Assembly (NCBI GenBank): GCA_013339765.2
Contig: CM023448.1
Span: 285,316,817 to 285,380,816, forward strand
DNA: 64,000 bases
Source: Haemaphysalis longicornis
Taxonomy: Eukaryota > Arthropoda > Arachnida > Ixodida > Ixodidae
Reading direction: 5' to 3'
The notes below the pieces were generated by a model. It did not search any database. It had not been told where the DNA came from and saw only the letters and a program-made list of their open reading frames with translations. The position numbers were made by a program, and so were the translations under genes. Below are positions 9,479 through 20,635 of this stretch, piece by piece. Each line of letters starts with the position of its first letter. The first letter of the stretch is position 1.

Positions 9479-10787
9479 GGCATAAAAAGGTAAACCCAAC
9501 GTGGCTTGTTTTAGAACACTGTATTTCGGGATTTGCTCACCGCGTTTTTTTTAAAACCAAAAATGGGAAATGTTATGACACATTTACGTATTATGAACAA
9601 TATGTGAAGAAATGTACCTCAGTATATGAATTTACCCTCACAAGAAGATTGAGTTCCTTTATTTTGTTTTTCCGCATGCGTTTACTTTGTGCTCTGAAAA
9701 TACTTGCAAAAACGGAATCTTTGGCCCGTGCGTAGGTTGCGTAGCCACAGGGGCAGCGAATTCCGTTTCTATCCGTGTAAATTGCTGGGATGCGCACATA
9801 ACTCTACAGTTCTGTCGTTACTTAAAACACCCGAAGGCCTACAGACTGCGCGGCGGAAAAGTACACATCCCTAGCTCATTCAGCTTCTTGTCATACAGCG
9901 ACTGGGTGCCCTGTTAACTCAATCCCGCTACTTCAGCGAAATGGCTCGACACATTTGCGCCGTAAATTGAAATGATTCCGCACTGTTACAGGGCTTTCAT
10001 TGCCGGCAGACTGCAAGCAGAAGCAACCCAATGAAAGCAGCAGCATTGTGATTTTACGAGCATATATAAGTTAGGGTCAGCAGATAAAAACTACGTTCAG
10101 CGACAGAACCTCTGATGATTAAGTTCAAACAGTCACCCTGCCTTTCACACGCAAGGGATCGTCCCCTTAGTTGAAGCACCACCGCCTGTATAACGTTGCC
10201 TGTTGCGTCAGAGGAAAATGGCCAAACAACCACTTTTCTTTCCGTGCGCCACGCCATGGATGAGCGTCTGAACTAGGCGTCCCTACTGTTCCCATTGGAA
10301 GGCGGGTGACGGCGACAGGCAATATTATACAGGCGGCGTTGGTTGAACAATCATTTGTGGCGTAATGTGATGCCAGTCAACTGAGAAGCAAGGGCTGCAT
10401 GGCTATGATGCATGGGCTGTCAGCCCATAATTGTTGAACATTATTTAAGCTGATTAAATACTGGTTCTCTACCGCTTTCAATTACAATACCCTTACCGAA
10501 TAATAGATTAATTCTATCGAGGATTGCATGCCTGCGTCCCGATAACTACACCGCTATATAATAAACCAAACTGCTATAAATAACCACACCGCTATATAAT
10601 ATCCCTTACCATTCCCATTTCGTACACGACAACAATATTCCTGCCGGAGCCTCGATCAAATGCCTATTCAAACAGTTACTAGCGGGGGTACTTGTTGATG
10701 GTAAATCATTTTTTGTTCAACAGAACTAATTCTATGTTGGTGTACGATTCATAGTTTTTTTAACGTACTTGGTCTGCAAGGGCTTGA
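9479..10787. other. Unassigned AT-rich spacer
   Basis: I see no gene. Around 10545-10610 the word CTATATAATA occurs twice with a third diverged copy, giving a short local AT-rich repeat. Short open frames here have no recognisable product. Confidence 0.4.
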
Positions 10788-10935
10788 TATTTAACGTGAG
10801 CCGAAGCCCCTAAAAACAGGCGGTTCGTTTTACGCCTCCATTAGAAAAACAGCTGCCGCGGCTGCCAACGCCCCCGCGTCCTTGGGCTATAACTAGTGAT
10901 CGAACTCCTTAAGCACTGAGCCACCACGGCGGGTA
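10788..10935 (-). mobile_element. Ruka-type SINE relic
   Basis: Read on the minus strand, this starts CCGCCGTGGTGGCTCAGTG, passes a worn B-box region, and ends at ...TCACGTTAAA. It matches the head and middle of the better copies at 13752, 27152 and 50941 but is strongly diverged. No target duplication is visible. Confidence 0.65.
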
Positions 10936-10964
10936 CCTAGAAACCGATCTTATAATATTACGCC

Positions 10965-11087
10965 CATCTTCCCGCGAGGGAACCCTGGTGTGATGCGACG
11001 CATCGGGGGGTTCAATTGGTGTTTTCGTTGGGTTGATTCTCTAAATCGCGTGAAACGTGTTGTGAACGCGTATGATGCATTTCCATC
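10965..11087. repeat. Dispersed repeat 'G', left piece, interrupted by a foldback element
   Basis: Contains CCCGCGAGGGAACCC, a GATGCGACGCATC palindrome, GGTTGATTCT and CGCGTGAAACGTG. These match 37550-37640 and in part 57945-57965. The continuation resumes after the foldback element, at 14528-14990, with a GGACGGAC...TCGCATCTA tail also present at 37860-37950. The foldback element therefore appears to have inserted into an older repeat. Confidence 0.55.
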
Positions 11088-12093
11088 CGGCTACGGTCTT
11101 TTCGGTACAGGACGTTTCGGTACAGGGCGTTTCGGTACGGTCTTTTCGGTGCACGGGCGTTTCGGTACACGGGCGTTTCGGGACACGGGCGTTTCGGTAC
11201 AGGACATTTCGGTACAGGGTGGTTCGGTACAGGTCGTTTCGTTTCGGCGATCGCTTTAGGCTTCGGGCGTTGTTTACGGGGTGGTTACAAGCACGGAATT
11301 TGTACCTATTTATTACAGATGTTCTTGTTCGAAATTCTGCGTTATTTTAGGCCAGCAGTTGGTTATGGGGCCCTTTCCCCAAAAAAAACCTCTGCTGATT
11401 TGTTAAATAATAGCCGCGATATTTGTAGCATTCAGACAACCTATAAGTGTTCATTATTTTGTTTCTTAGCGACCTATTATCACCAGAATGTTATATAACA
11501 AATCAGTGACAGTATCATCGTCTTTTTTCACTCGTTTTTTTACGACTTATTATCACTTGTTTATTTTTTCGGAAATCAGTGACATAAATATTTTCTTTTT
11601 GTACTTTGCGGTGACCCTTCGACAACGGCTGCGGGAATGAGTCCCGCCGCACGGGGAAGGAACCTGTCCCTTTATAACGTAATGACGAAGAAGTTGCAAT
11701 TTCTTGTGTTTCTGCACTTGTGTGCGTTGCTTTCTTCTGATAACGCAAGTACTTGAGGTGTTATTAGCAATGCATTACGGAAGGCACCTATTGTACCTTG
11801 GCGCACGCTTCAGTCCCGTAGTTAGCAGGGACTGCGGCGGGTTTATTGTGTTTGTGAATGAAATTTGGAAATGCTGTGTAATGACGTTGAAAGCACTCTG
11901 TAATGTTTTATGCAGCATACATACAGTTATTCATCTTCAGAAGTACTGCTCATCTGTAATTTTTGGCGTTTTGCTAATATGGTCATGACCTGAGACCAAT
12001 GTCACCTGCTGCTCCCCATAATCAGTACTTTTTTGAGCCGCACACCGTTAAAATGATTTCGTAGAAGCAGGTGTCGGCAAGACATTATACTAC

Positions 12094-12096
<3 letters not shown>

Positions 12097-12130
<34 letters not shown>
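12097..12130. repeat. (TA)n microsatellite
   Basis: About 17 perfect TA units inside the foldback element interior. Confidence 0.95.
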
Positions 12131-12135
<5 letters not shown>

Positions 12136-12989
12136 TTTTTTTAAGTGCCGACTGCAACAGGCATGCTGCAGGTTAAAATGAGCCGCTGCAACTCAAATCG
12201 CGTGGGATGATGTAAGTGAAAAACCAGTGTAACACTTTAGCGCTACTATTCCGACGGATAATGTTTCTAACTGCACTGTTAAACCATTTCATTCTTATTT
12301 ATAAGATGGTGTTATTAGTTTAAAGCCTGGAGAGCGCTTAGTGCATAAGAAATATTTTCCGCAGCAACATGCACGTCAAAGCAGCGTCCCCGAATAGGAG
12401 CCACGTTGGATCGCGGCTCATTGGTACCTCTGAAGTTTACATACAGTACTTTTGTGACAAAGAACTTGCTACTCAAACAAATTTAGACGAATGTCTAAGT
12501 AATTGAATAATCGATTCAAAGAACATTTATGCAAAAAGTAAACAAATGAGACAGGATCGAGGAACTATCCTCAAATATTTACAGGAGAAATCGCTGGAAA
12601 AGTATACGGATTCGTAAGTAGACGTTAAGTAGTCACAATATGAGCCCAGAAGCCGTCTTAAAAAAAATAGATCCTAGAGATCCTGTGCAAAACAAATCAA
12701 AACAAAAACAAAATAAAGAACTAACTGATATGTTCATGCAGCGAAAACTCCTCAAAACCGTAATTTTTTATTCTGGACCAAATTTTGGACCGAAGGGGCT
12801 GCGGAATCCAATAGAGGTTCCCTGTCGGGTCAGTCACCTGTCTTCCCAGAATTTCTCTGGACGCACGGGGAGTGGTGGAGGAGCGTGCATGGCTTGCGGC
12901 GGAGCTTGCCTAAAACGCTCGCCCTATAAGATCGGGCTCCCGCTGACATTCGTGCCGCTAACCATTCGGGGTACCAAGGCATGGTTTTT

Positions 12990-13625
12990 TTTTTTGCACC
13001 CCTCAAGCCATCCAGATCCTACAACACCTCCCCGAAGACATCGACATCTCTATCATCTGGACACCAGGCCACACCGGCCTTGCAGGGAATGAGGCGGCCC
13101 ACGCCGTAGCCCGCGACCTCCTCAACCGGGCACTCCCAACAGCAAGGCCAGGAAGAACCGGACAAGCCACCACCTGTCCCACAGGCACTGACCCCACTCG
13201 ACCTCACATACAGCTCCATTCTCTCTCATTACACAAAAACAAGAAGGATATACCCACCTCCTCATCACACTCTTTCCAACCATCAAGCGTATATCTACCG
13301 GCGACTGCAAACCGAGACATACTACAACCACACCATCCTGTCCCACATCTCCCCATCTCTGTTCCCCTACAATTGCCCACAGTGTGACATCCCACTCTCA
13401 ACTTACCACCTAGTATACTCCTGTCCCCACCACCCTCACCCCCTCCCATCGCCCTCCCCTGAGCAGTGGGAGGTCTGCGCTGACCAGCTCGGCGCCGGAG
13501 CGTCAACTCGCGCTGGTGCAACGAGCCAGGATGCAGCGCAGGCCCGGGGGCCTCCTGGACGAAGGAGGCTGACCACACCCCTTTCCCTACCCCTTGAGCT
13601 CAGTAAAGAACGTTTTTCACCACCA
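12990..13625 (+). pseudogene. LINE ORF2 3' end with RNase H, broken
   Basis: The plus-strand reading from about 13000 gives an RNase H block with the pattern WTPGHTGLAGNEAAHAVAR. After a frameshift, another frame (about 13290-13620) gives a C-terminal CCHC-like finger (CPQC...STYHLVYSCP). That order is the C-terminus of ORF2 in RNase H-bearing LINEs of the I/R1/LOA group, as commonly seen in ticks. The fragment is 5'-truncated, as LINE copies usually are, and begins after a T run at about 12983-12996. Downstream, CTCAGTAAAG near 13600 and TTTTTCACCACCAG look like the 3' end. At least one frameshift makes it non-functional. Confidence 0.75.
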
Positions 13626-13751
13626 GAATGCGCCGAAGCGCAAGCGATCACGTGGGCGAGGACGGGATGGAAAACGCGAGGGCGCAAATAAAAAAATTCA
13701 GTCCCGCCAGAAGACGAATATTCGGTTTTTCTATTTTTTTATTGCAGTGTT

Positions 13752-13996
13752 TGCCGACGCAACGCAGGCGATGAGGCGGGCTCTGCGACGCAACGCAGGC
13801 GATGAGGCATAGTGCATGGAGGGCTGTGGATTAATTTTGACCACCTGAGGATCTTTAACGTGCGCCGAAATCTCGTACACACGGGCGTTTTTGCTTTTCG
13901 CCTCCATCAGAAAAGCAGCCGCCGTGGCCGCGAATCGAACCCGCGACCTCATGCTCAGCAGCGCAACGCCTTAGCCACTGAGCCACCGCGGCGGGT
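13752..13996 (-). mobile_element. Ruka SINE with an internal duplication
   Basis: Minus-strand reading: CCGCGGTGGCTCAGTGGCTA (tRNA-like head with A box), a B box GGTTCGATTC, a GGAGGCGAAAAGCAAAAACG body and a GATGAGGC... tail region. The word GCGACGCAACGCAGGCGATG is present twice in tandem at the 3' part, absent from the other copies here. SINEs of this type are pol III transcribed and copied by a partner LINE. No clear target duplication is seen. Confidence 0.85.
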
Positions 13997-14527
13997 AGAA
14001 AATACATGCTGATATTGTCGCTAAAGAAACGAAAATGAACAAGCTTCAAATGAACAATCTACAGCGCCGTGTTTGTGTGATCTTCCTTTCGTCTCGTTCC
14101 TGCGCTGTTTGTGACTCAGTTATGTACCAACTGGCCCGCCTACAATCTGTGTAACAAGCTATACATTTTCTGGCTACGGTTACGCAAATAGGCATTTTTC
14201 GGCAAGGCCGCATAAATTTCTATTGGCCTAAAATAACGCAGAAATACAAGCAACAACAGTTGTAATAAACAGGTTCAATTTCGTGCTTGCAACTCCCATG
14301 TTAACAACGCACGCGAATTTGGCCGCCTCAAACGCTCGCTCGAATTCGTTTTCGTACCGAAACGACCTGTACCGAACCGCCCTGTACCGAAATGTCCTGT
14401 ACCGAAACGCCCGTGTCCCGAAACGCCCGTGTCCCGAAACGTCCGTGTCCCGAAACGTCCGTGTACCGAAAAGACCGTACCGAAACGCCCTGTACCGAAC
14501 CGCCCTGTACCGAAAAGACCTAGACCC

Positions 14528-14990
14528 ATTTCTATCACATGCGGGTGTTCCTATACGCGGGACGATGGGCGTAATTGTTGTGTCACACCACTCACTGAAG
14601 GGACCGTCGCTTCCATCACGTCTTCATCGGAAGAATCAAGTCAAGCACGAAGTAGTCAAAGCAAGGTCACGTCAGTGCGAGAGCGAGCGCTTGACTGAAC
14701 CGCCGCGGCGCGATACCCGCTTTATATTCACAGCGATTGAAGGAGAGGAGACAATGGAGGAGAGTCGCGTATGCGCGCACTTGCGCACACCGGAGCAGTT
14801 GTTAACGCAGCGAAGCGCGCGCCAAACACGCGCGCCAGCTGTGGTATGCTAATGAGCCGGAGTGAGAATGTTGCACACAGCTGTGGGAGAGAAGAACGGA
14901 GGAGGGATGCGGACGGACGCCGCGACGACGACGCAGGAGGGACAAGCCCGAGAGCAACAGATGCGTCGCATCTAATAAATGCGGAGAGAC
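14528..14990. repeat. Dispersed repeat 'G', right piece
   Basis: This continues the repeat interrupted by the foldback element. The GAGGAGAG-rich part, GGACGGAC, GACAAG and the final TCGCATCTAA resemble 37790-37950 in order. The sequence is GC-rich and non-coding. Open frames crossing it are shadows. Confidence 0.45.
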
Positions 14991-15213
14991 CAGGTGCGGC
15001 ACCCGTTGCCCTTACAGAGCATCGACAATCGGGACGACGTAATTCTTGTTACGCATCCGTAACGCACGAAGGGCAGCGATCAATAGCTTTCATAGCAAAG
15101 GAAGTAATCTTTAGCAACTCAAAGAGCGCTCGATGATTGTAAGATTTTTGCATTGTATTCAATCAAAGAGATGTAAAGTCAGCTTTTATTTCCTGCACCT
15201 GAGAGAAAATTAA

Positions 15214-16683
15214 GGTGGTGCACGAAAGCCCACGATTTCAAAAGCCCCGTCTCATTTGCCCCGCGCCGGAAGCCCCGTGGCTCTTGCTCCGTTTTCGAAA
15301 GCCCAGTACTCATAAGCCCTGGACACATTTTCCCCGTCTCATTTGCCCCGTCTCATTTGCCCCGTGCCGATTGCCCCGCGCCGAAAGACCCGCTTTTTAA
15401 GCGCCGTACTCATAATCTGAGCGCGTGGTATTCTACGTTGGTTTTAATATTTTAATATTTTAATTTTAACAGTTTAATAATAAATATTTTATTAAATATT
15501 TTAATTAATATTAAGCTCTAATATTTTAATTTCGTCAGACGATATGACGTTATCTTTCAAGATTTGTGTGGCTTTCAAATTTATTTTCGTTCATCTTCTT
15601 AAAATTTTACTATACAAATGAACACCCCCAATCCTTTATTCTCAGTGTTACTGAAGCGTTTTGATTTAATACCTTAATCGCTACCTTCGAACTCTCACCT
15701 TTGTGTACACGCACGGGCTGCGCTCAGCCGAGAGGGGCTTTATGAGATACCTAACGCGTTGATAGGCTATGAGAAGCCGCAGCAGCCTGGCCCCAGTTGC
15801 CCCTGAGAAAGAAAGGTGGTTGTGAAACGTAGGGTTCTCCGTTTATTGTACCATTGTTTGCAGTCTAACAATAGCTTTTCATTTGTAACCTCCCAACCAG
15901 ACAGATCACAGCCAAATGTTTACTTTCATTGTATGTTGTGCAGGCCCTACTTATAATAAATTTGGCTGACTCAATTACCCGTTGGTTTCGCTGAATTACC
16001 ATCATACTAATTTGCGACACCACAAGCAAAGGATTTCATTAGTTGGCTGGTAAAGGTGTTTCCTGAACAATGTATAAACCTAAGTATAGAAATGCTCAAT
16101 TTATACAAATAACTGGCAAAAATCAAAAATGGCAAAATCAAAATCAAAAAACGTGTAGGCACTGCAGTAGATTGTTCTCCTCCATAACCCAAGTTAAGCT
16201 GATATATAGAATGGCTGTTTAAAATCCTGCTTTAAAACAAGTAAGCACCAGATTATTCGTTTGCCGGAAAGCTTGCGCACCGAAACGTCCGTGCACCCAA
16301 ATGTCCTAGACCCGAGCGGAGAGGGGAAGGGGGGATAGCGTTTACCGCCATCGTACTTTGAACACACATCTAGATTATCGCGGCTTAGGGAAGAAGGAAT
16401 AACGCCCCACTGCTACTTCGAGAAAGCGGCAGACCCAATCATCTTCTTGAGAAGATCGTTCAACGTTACGTTACTTTAATTAAACAAGTTATAGTCACTG
16501 AAAAGAAAATGATGCGCCATAATATCGCCCTGGGAGAATGGGTCGGGGAAACTGGCATCGGGGCAAATGGCACGCGGGGATTATGGCGCGGGGCTACTGC
16601 ACGCGGGGCATATGTGACACGGGGCTAACGTCGCGGGGCTTTTGCGAAGGGGATTCTGCGCGCGGGGCAATCGTGATACACCC
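15214..16683. mobile_element. Foldback element, GGGGCAAATG-type ends
   Basis: The left end opens GGTGGTGCACG, followed by units such as GCCCCGTCTCATTTG (to about 15405). The right end has the complement, units such as GGGGCAAATGGCACGC (about 16550-16670), and closes CGTGATACACCC. Flanks GAAAATTAA (15205-15213) and GAAAATTGT (16684-16692) match at seven of nine bases, a decayed target duplication. The interior is AT-rich and non-coding and contains a truncated end of another foldback family at 16060-16313. Confidence 0.7.
16060..16313. mobile_element. Truncated right end of a CGGTAC-type foldback element
   Basis: The segment with GCAAGCACCGGAT-like and GCGCACCGAAACGTCC words, ending CCTAGACCC, parallels the right end of the element at 22818-25625 (about 25370-25625). 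No matching left end is nearby, so this is a one-sided fragment nested in, or joined to, the GGGGCAAATG-type element. Confidence 0.55.
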
Positions 16684-19639
16684 GAAAATTGTAATTTTTC
16701 ATACTTTTTTTCTCTTTCAGGCGGAAACAGCTTATTCGCAAGCATTCCATTCAAGGAAACACGCAAATCAGGCATTTTTAGAAAATATATTTAATTAATA
16801 ACCGATTAATTATTGATTACTAATTAATTAATAACTGATTGAAAATAGTCATAGCCGTGTTTCACGCCATTGTGTTGATGCACTGACTTAGTTCGGCATT
16901 CCCTCAAGTGCTTGGTTTCCAATTTGAAAACCTTGGCTCTTTCTTAGGTAGGGACACCCTCTATATCACTTTTCCTCGTCTGCTCCGTGTGGAAGGCGAC
17001 CGAGACGCCGTTGTCGTCACAGAAAATTTCGCGTTACACAATGTTCTTCTGCTCGGCCCCAGACGAGCAACATCAATACCGGGGGGCGAAGTTGGCCGCA
17101 TCGTCATTCATATACGACGGCAAGCACGCAGGCATCATCTCGCCGGAGCGCACCAGTGGAAGGGCCCTGATTGCGTTGCGCTCACTTCCGGACGGCAGTC
17201 GCCCCGGCATTCGACACACGGCCCTGCAGAGCTCGACATCACCATTTCGGACTACTGCTGCGCCTGCGAGCGTGTATCTCCTCCTTTCGCCTGACGTGGC
17301 CTCGCGCCCTCTGCAGCATGACTAGGCCTAGATGCGCGCCCACACTGCACAGCTCCAGCGTGCGACTGTCGTCGTCTGCGGTGGCGGACAGGCAGGCAGG
17401 GCAGGCAGGCAGGCAGGCAGGCGCAGTGCGGTGACAAATCACCGGCGCGCCTAATGACGGGTGAATGAGCAATGGCTGCGGCGGCAGCGACACTGACGAA
17501 CGGAGGAGCTCGCTTCTTCCCGGGAAACGGCGGCCTCAGGGTGCCCCCCGAGGAGGAGACGGGCGGCGGCAATGGCGGCCACCGAGGCAGGCCTCGGCGC
17601 CTGCGCGAGCAGCGCGCCCATAAATTTGATGGAAAGGTGCCCAGTTTTTAGGCGCGCAGTCGAGGTGCGAGCGTCCCCCTATCCATCACGCATTTGTGTG
17701 TTTTTCAATGCGTCCTTTGTCGGCCAAGGCGAAGACATGCGAAGCTCTTCAACGCGCCGGCGCACTGTTTTCTTCGAAGACGCCGCGCGGGAGCTGAGGG
17801 AAAGCTCCGGCGACGCTTAGCCAACGGAAATGAGGAAGTCATTACGGTCCCCCCCAGCCAAAGTGCTACTTTATTGTGTGTTTTTCTATTCCTGTGCTAT
17901 TCTGAGAAGTCATACTTTTTTTTTAGTTTGGGGCAAGGACGCAGAGGGATCATTTGGCGTTCATTTAAAAGGAGGCGACAGACACGTCAAGAAAGTTAAA
18001 CTGCAGCAGAAGATCAAACGACATGCACAAAAAGACAGGGGGCGGGAGTTGGGGGGGGGGGGGGGGGTGAGGGGTGAGGGGGGTGACGACGGGGTAACCA
18101 GTACCGAAGGCCATCATTACTTTTAGGTCTTTATACTCCGTTAAAACGATGTTGTTATTTCCTTAGGCTTCAACTTATACATCCCATTAGGCTCGTAGAA
18201 AATTGGCAATACCAAAAACACAAAATTCAATCGTAAAAAAGGCAACTGCATTATGGGAAGACGTATACTTCTGATAGTGCTTTAATTGAAGACAGATTCT
18301 GTGAGTGCAGGTCTATTGAAAATGCACCCACCGTGAGTGTTAAGCTGACTTTCGCTCAAAAACTAGAGTTTATACCATTTGATTTTATTACACCCACTGT
18401 GTCAAAATTATGGCAACAATTGAATGAAAAAACATTGTTTTATATACGTTCCAGGAGCCTGTCATGGCAATGTTTACCAAAAAACCTTTCCCTTCAATAC
18501 CGCCCCGAAGGTTGCCAAACTTCAGAAAAGTTCCTGAGATGCTGAGACCCTAGCATCAGTGTAACGAACGACGTCTTTTCTACGGTAATCAGCCAGGTCA
18601 ACCCCTTTCACTCAGAATGACAGCTCCGCTTTCGAGGCATGATGCGGACACTAAGAGCTCGGCGACCGTGTTTCGTCCTCTTCAAAACGGCAATCGACAT
18701 AGACCTTCCGGTAGGGAAGCCAGGATTGGAAGCACTAAACATTAATAGAAGGCATATCTGATGACAAAACACGCGGAAAAAACTTCTGTTTGAGACTCTT
18801 GCGATTGTTTACTACCTCACCTCTTCCTAAACAGGGCGACAGGGGCTGGTGTTGTCTAGGGTGTTCCGAGCTGAATGAACTTTCCCAGTCTCCACCACTA
18901 ACGGTAATTTTTATACAGAGCGCTTGCTACGCGAAGCAACCACGAACGTACACACAACAGCCCGAAGGAGCGGTCAACGTTTCGGAACGACAGGATGGCA
19001 ATGGACATTATAGTGTACTGCAAGCATAGAGCTCACCATGACCAGCACAGTTGTTGGAAGCGCTGGTGCTGTATCGGTCGGGAATGAAATTTTCATTTCA
19101 CGACATTCAGTCGCCTCAGCAACAGTAGAAAGCACTTGACCAAGGGGGCCGTCAGATGTGCTGCACAGAAAAGGCATTTCTCGATGAAACAGGCAGCCAT
19201 AATTTGGTACTTTGAAGCTTGCGACGTTAATAAGAATGCTATCAAGCGACAGTAGCCCTTACACTTGAACTATTCGGCACAAAATGGTATATTTCAGTGT
19301 TAGGTTGTGTTGAGGGACCGGTGCGTAATTTGAGGTGGTTGGGTGGCCTAACATGACCGGGGCTACCGAGGTCTTATATTAAATGACAGAGTTTAGTGCG
19401 GGATTTAGGTGTCCACAAGTAGTGTTGCCTAGAACAATGAAGAACAAACAACATAGTAAGGCTTCGGCAGCAGTAGCAACCAGATTATACCAAGAAACAA
19501 AAGTAAGAAGAAAGAAGTCAAATAAACATATTGGCAGTTATACAGGGAGCTATATGACGAGAGCTGTAAACGAGAGGAGCTATATACAGGAGAAGGGTGT
19601 ACAGGAACTCTATAGTCCGCCGTTGTCTGCCGCGCTGCA
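16684..19639. other. Unassigned region, GC-rich first half
   Basis: 16980-17830 is GC- and CpG-rich with overlapping open frames on both strands (such as 16908-17294 plus, 128 codons) that show no recognisable domain. It contains a CCCATAAATTTGATGG word near 17620. A (GGCA)n run lies at 17387-17422 and a run of 17 G at 18051-18067. From 18130 to 19640 the sequence is AT-richer and I see nothing to annotate. Confidence 0.4.
17387..17422. repeat. (GGCA)n microsatellite
   Basis: About nine GGCA units, with one shifted unit in the middle. Confidence 0.9.
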
Positions 19640-19950
19640 TGGGGAGAGAGAGAGAGAAATAATATTTATTTAAAGAGCTCCCCCTTATGGGGCGGTTGCG
19701 GCTGCCCACAGGGCCGCAGCGACCTGGAGGCCTCGGGAGGTGACTAGCACCTGGTCCGAAACCTCGGAGCTGGGGAAACGGTGGTATGTGTCGGGCACAG
19801 CGGCCGCTCAACGTGGCGCGGATTAGACGAAGCGTTGGCCAGTGCACTTCTGCTGGGGCGAGCCATTGTATCCCAGCAAACGGGATGTTTACGAGGCTAT
19901 TGCTGCTACAGACGCTGGACGCAGTTTTAAATTCGAAAGAATTATGCACC
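19640..19950 (-). mobile_element. LINE 3' end with (TC)n tail
   Basis: On the minus strand a GC-rich stretch without an intact frame leads to TTTAAATAAATATTATTTC, then a CTCTCTC tail (ending at 19640). An AATAAA near a short simple-repeat tail is the usual form of tick LINE 3' ends. The coding part is too short to classify. Confidence 0.45.
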
Positions 19951-20249
19951 CCATGAGGCGAAGAATTCCTTGGTGCACTTGCTTTGAACTAGAAATTCTA
20001 TGCTTTACCCGGCAGTAGTCATAGTATTCATCAAATACTTTGTCGTGTCTGTGTCTTTTCTTCGCTTTGATTTCTCTCTCTTTTTTGCGCGAATTACGTC
20101 CGGCAGGGCCGACTGGCGACACTTCGGTCACAGCTTCCCAAGAATTAGAGTTCTCCGTGGCTGGGGCCCAGCTGGTGTATTTCCGTGCCGTCACGTTCCC
20201 CTCTACGCGGAACGCTTTAGGGTAACCACTGTTCCGCTGGTGGCAACGT

Positions 20250-20335
20250 TCTGAGGCAGCGGGGTGGTAACACACTCTTCTCCTGCTATGGAGACCCGGC
20301 TTCAATTCCTGCGCGAACTTTAAAGTGTTTTTTTT
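20250..20335 (+). mobile_element. tRNA-like SINE head, degenerate
   Basis: Reads GGCAGCGGGGTGGTAACACA, then a GGCTTCAATTCC word resembling a pol III B box, then a long T run. Layout and spacing fit a worn tRNA-derived SINE or tRNA pseudogene. It is not of the Ruka type. Confidence 0.35.
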
Positions 20336-20635
20336 TTTATTATTTACTCCAAGTTACAGCGTTAGCCATTTTGTGTACAGGACAGCATCAAGGCTGGTTT
20401 TTCGCCTACTGGGGCATTTCAGGCTTCCTCCTTAAAAACCCAGCGCTGAGACCAGTGGATGGCACAAAAATTACACGCGTCTAAAACTAAACAAATTATC
20501 GTGCATGCTTACAACTTCCCGAGAATGTGAAGCCTTGTTGATCTGCTCTTGACGTTTTTGTTGAAATTTGTGGCCGTGCCCGCCAATACAGGGAGCCAAA
20601 ATGGCCCACAGGAGTGACTCCCTACCCGTTTTCCC

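Larger units (their letters stand above)
11088..14527. mobile_element. Foldback element, CGGTACAGG-type ends (copy 1)
   Basis: The left arm (11088-11353) opens CGGCTACGG, then has about nine plus-strand units of the type TTTCGGTACAGGGCG, then unique sequence ending TGCGTTATTTTAGGCC. The right arm (14225-14527) is its inverted complement: unique part, about eleven units of the type TACCGAAACGCCCTG, then CCTAGACCC. Flanks are ATTTCCATC (11079-11087) and ATTTCTATC (14528-14536), a likely 9 bp target duplication with one change. The 2.9 kb interior holds a LINE fragment and a Ruka SINE as later guests. No transposase is recognised. The 150-codon frame at 12640-13092 is unassigned at its start and runs into the LINE piece. 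Confidence 0.8.

Noticed and set aside
15227..15405. CRISPR-like or satellite array of ~15 bp units
   Set aside because: The units are too short and variable for a CRISPR, the genome is eukaryotic, and the array pairs with an inverted partner at 16550-16670, so it is a transposon end.
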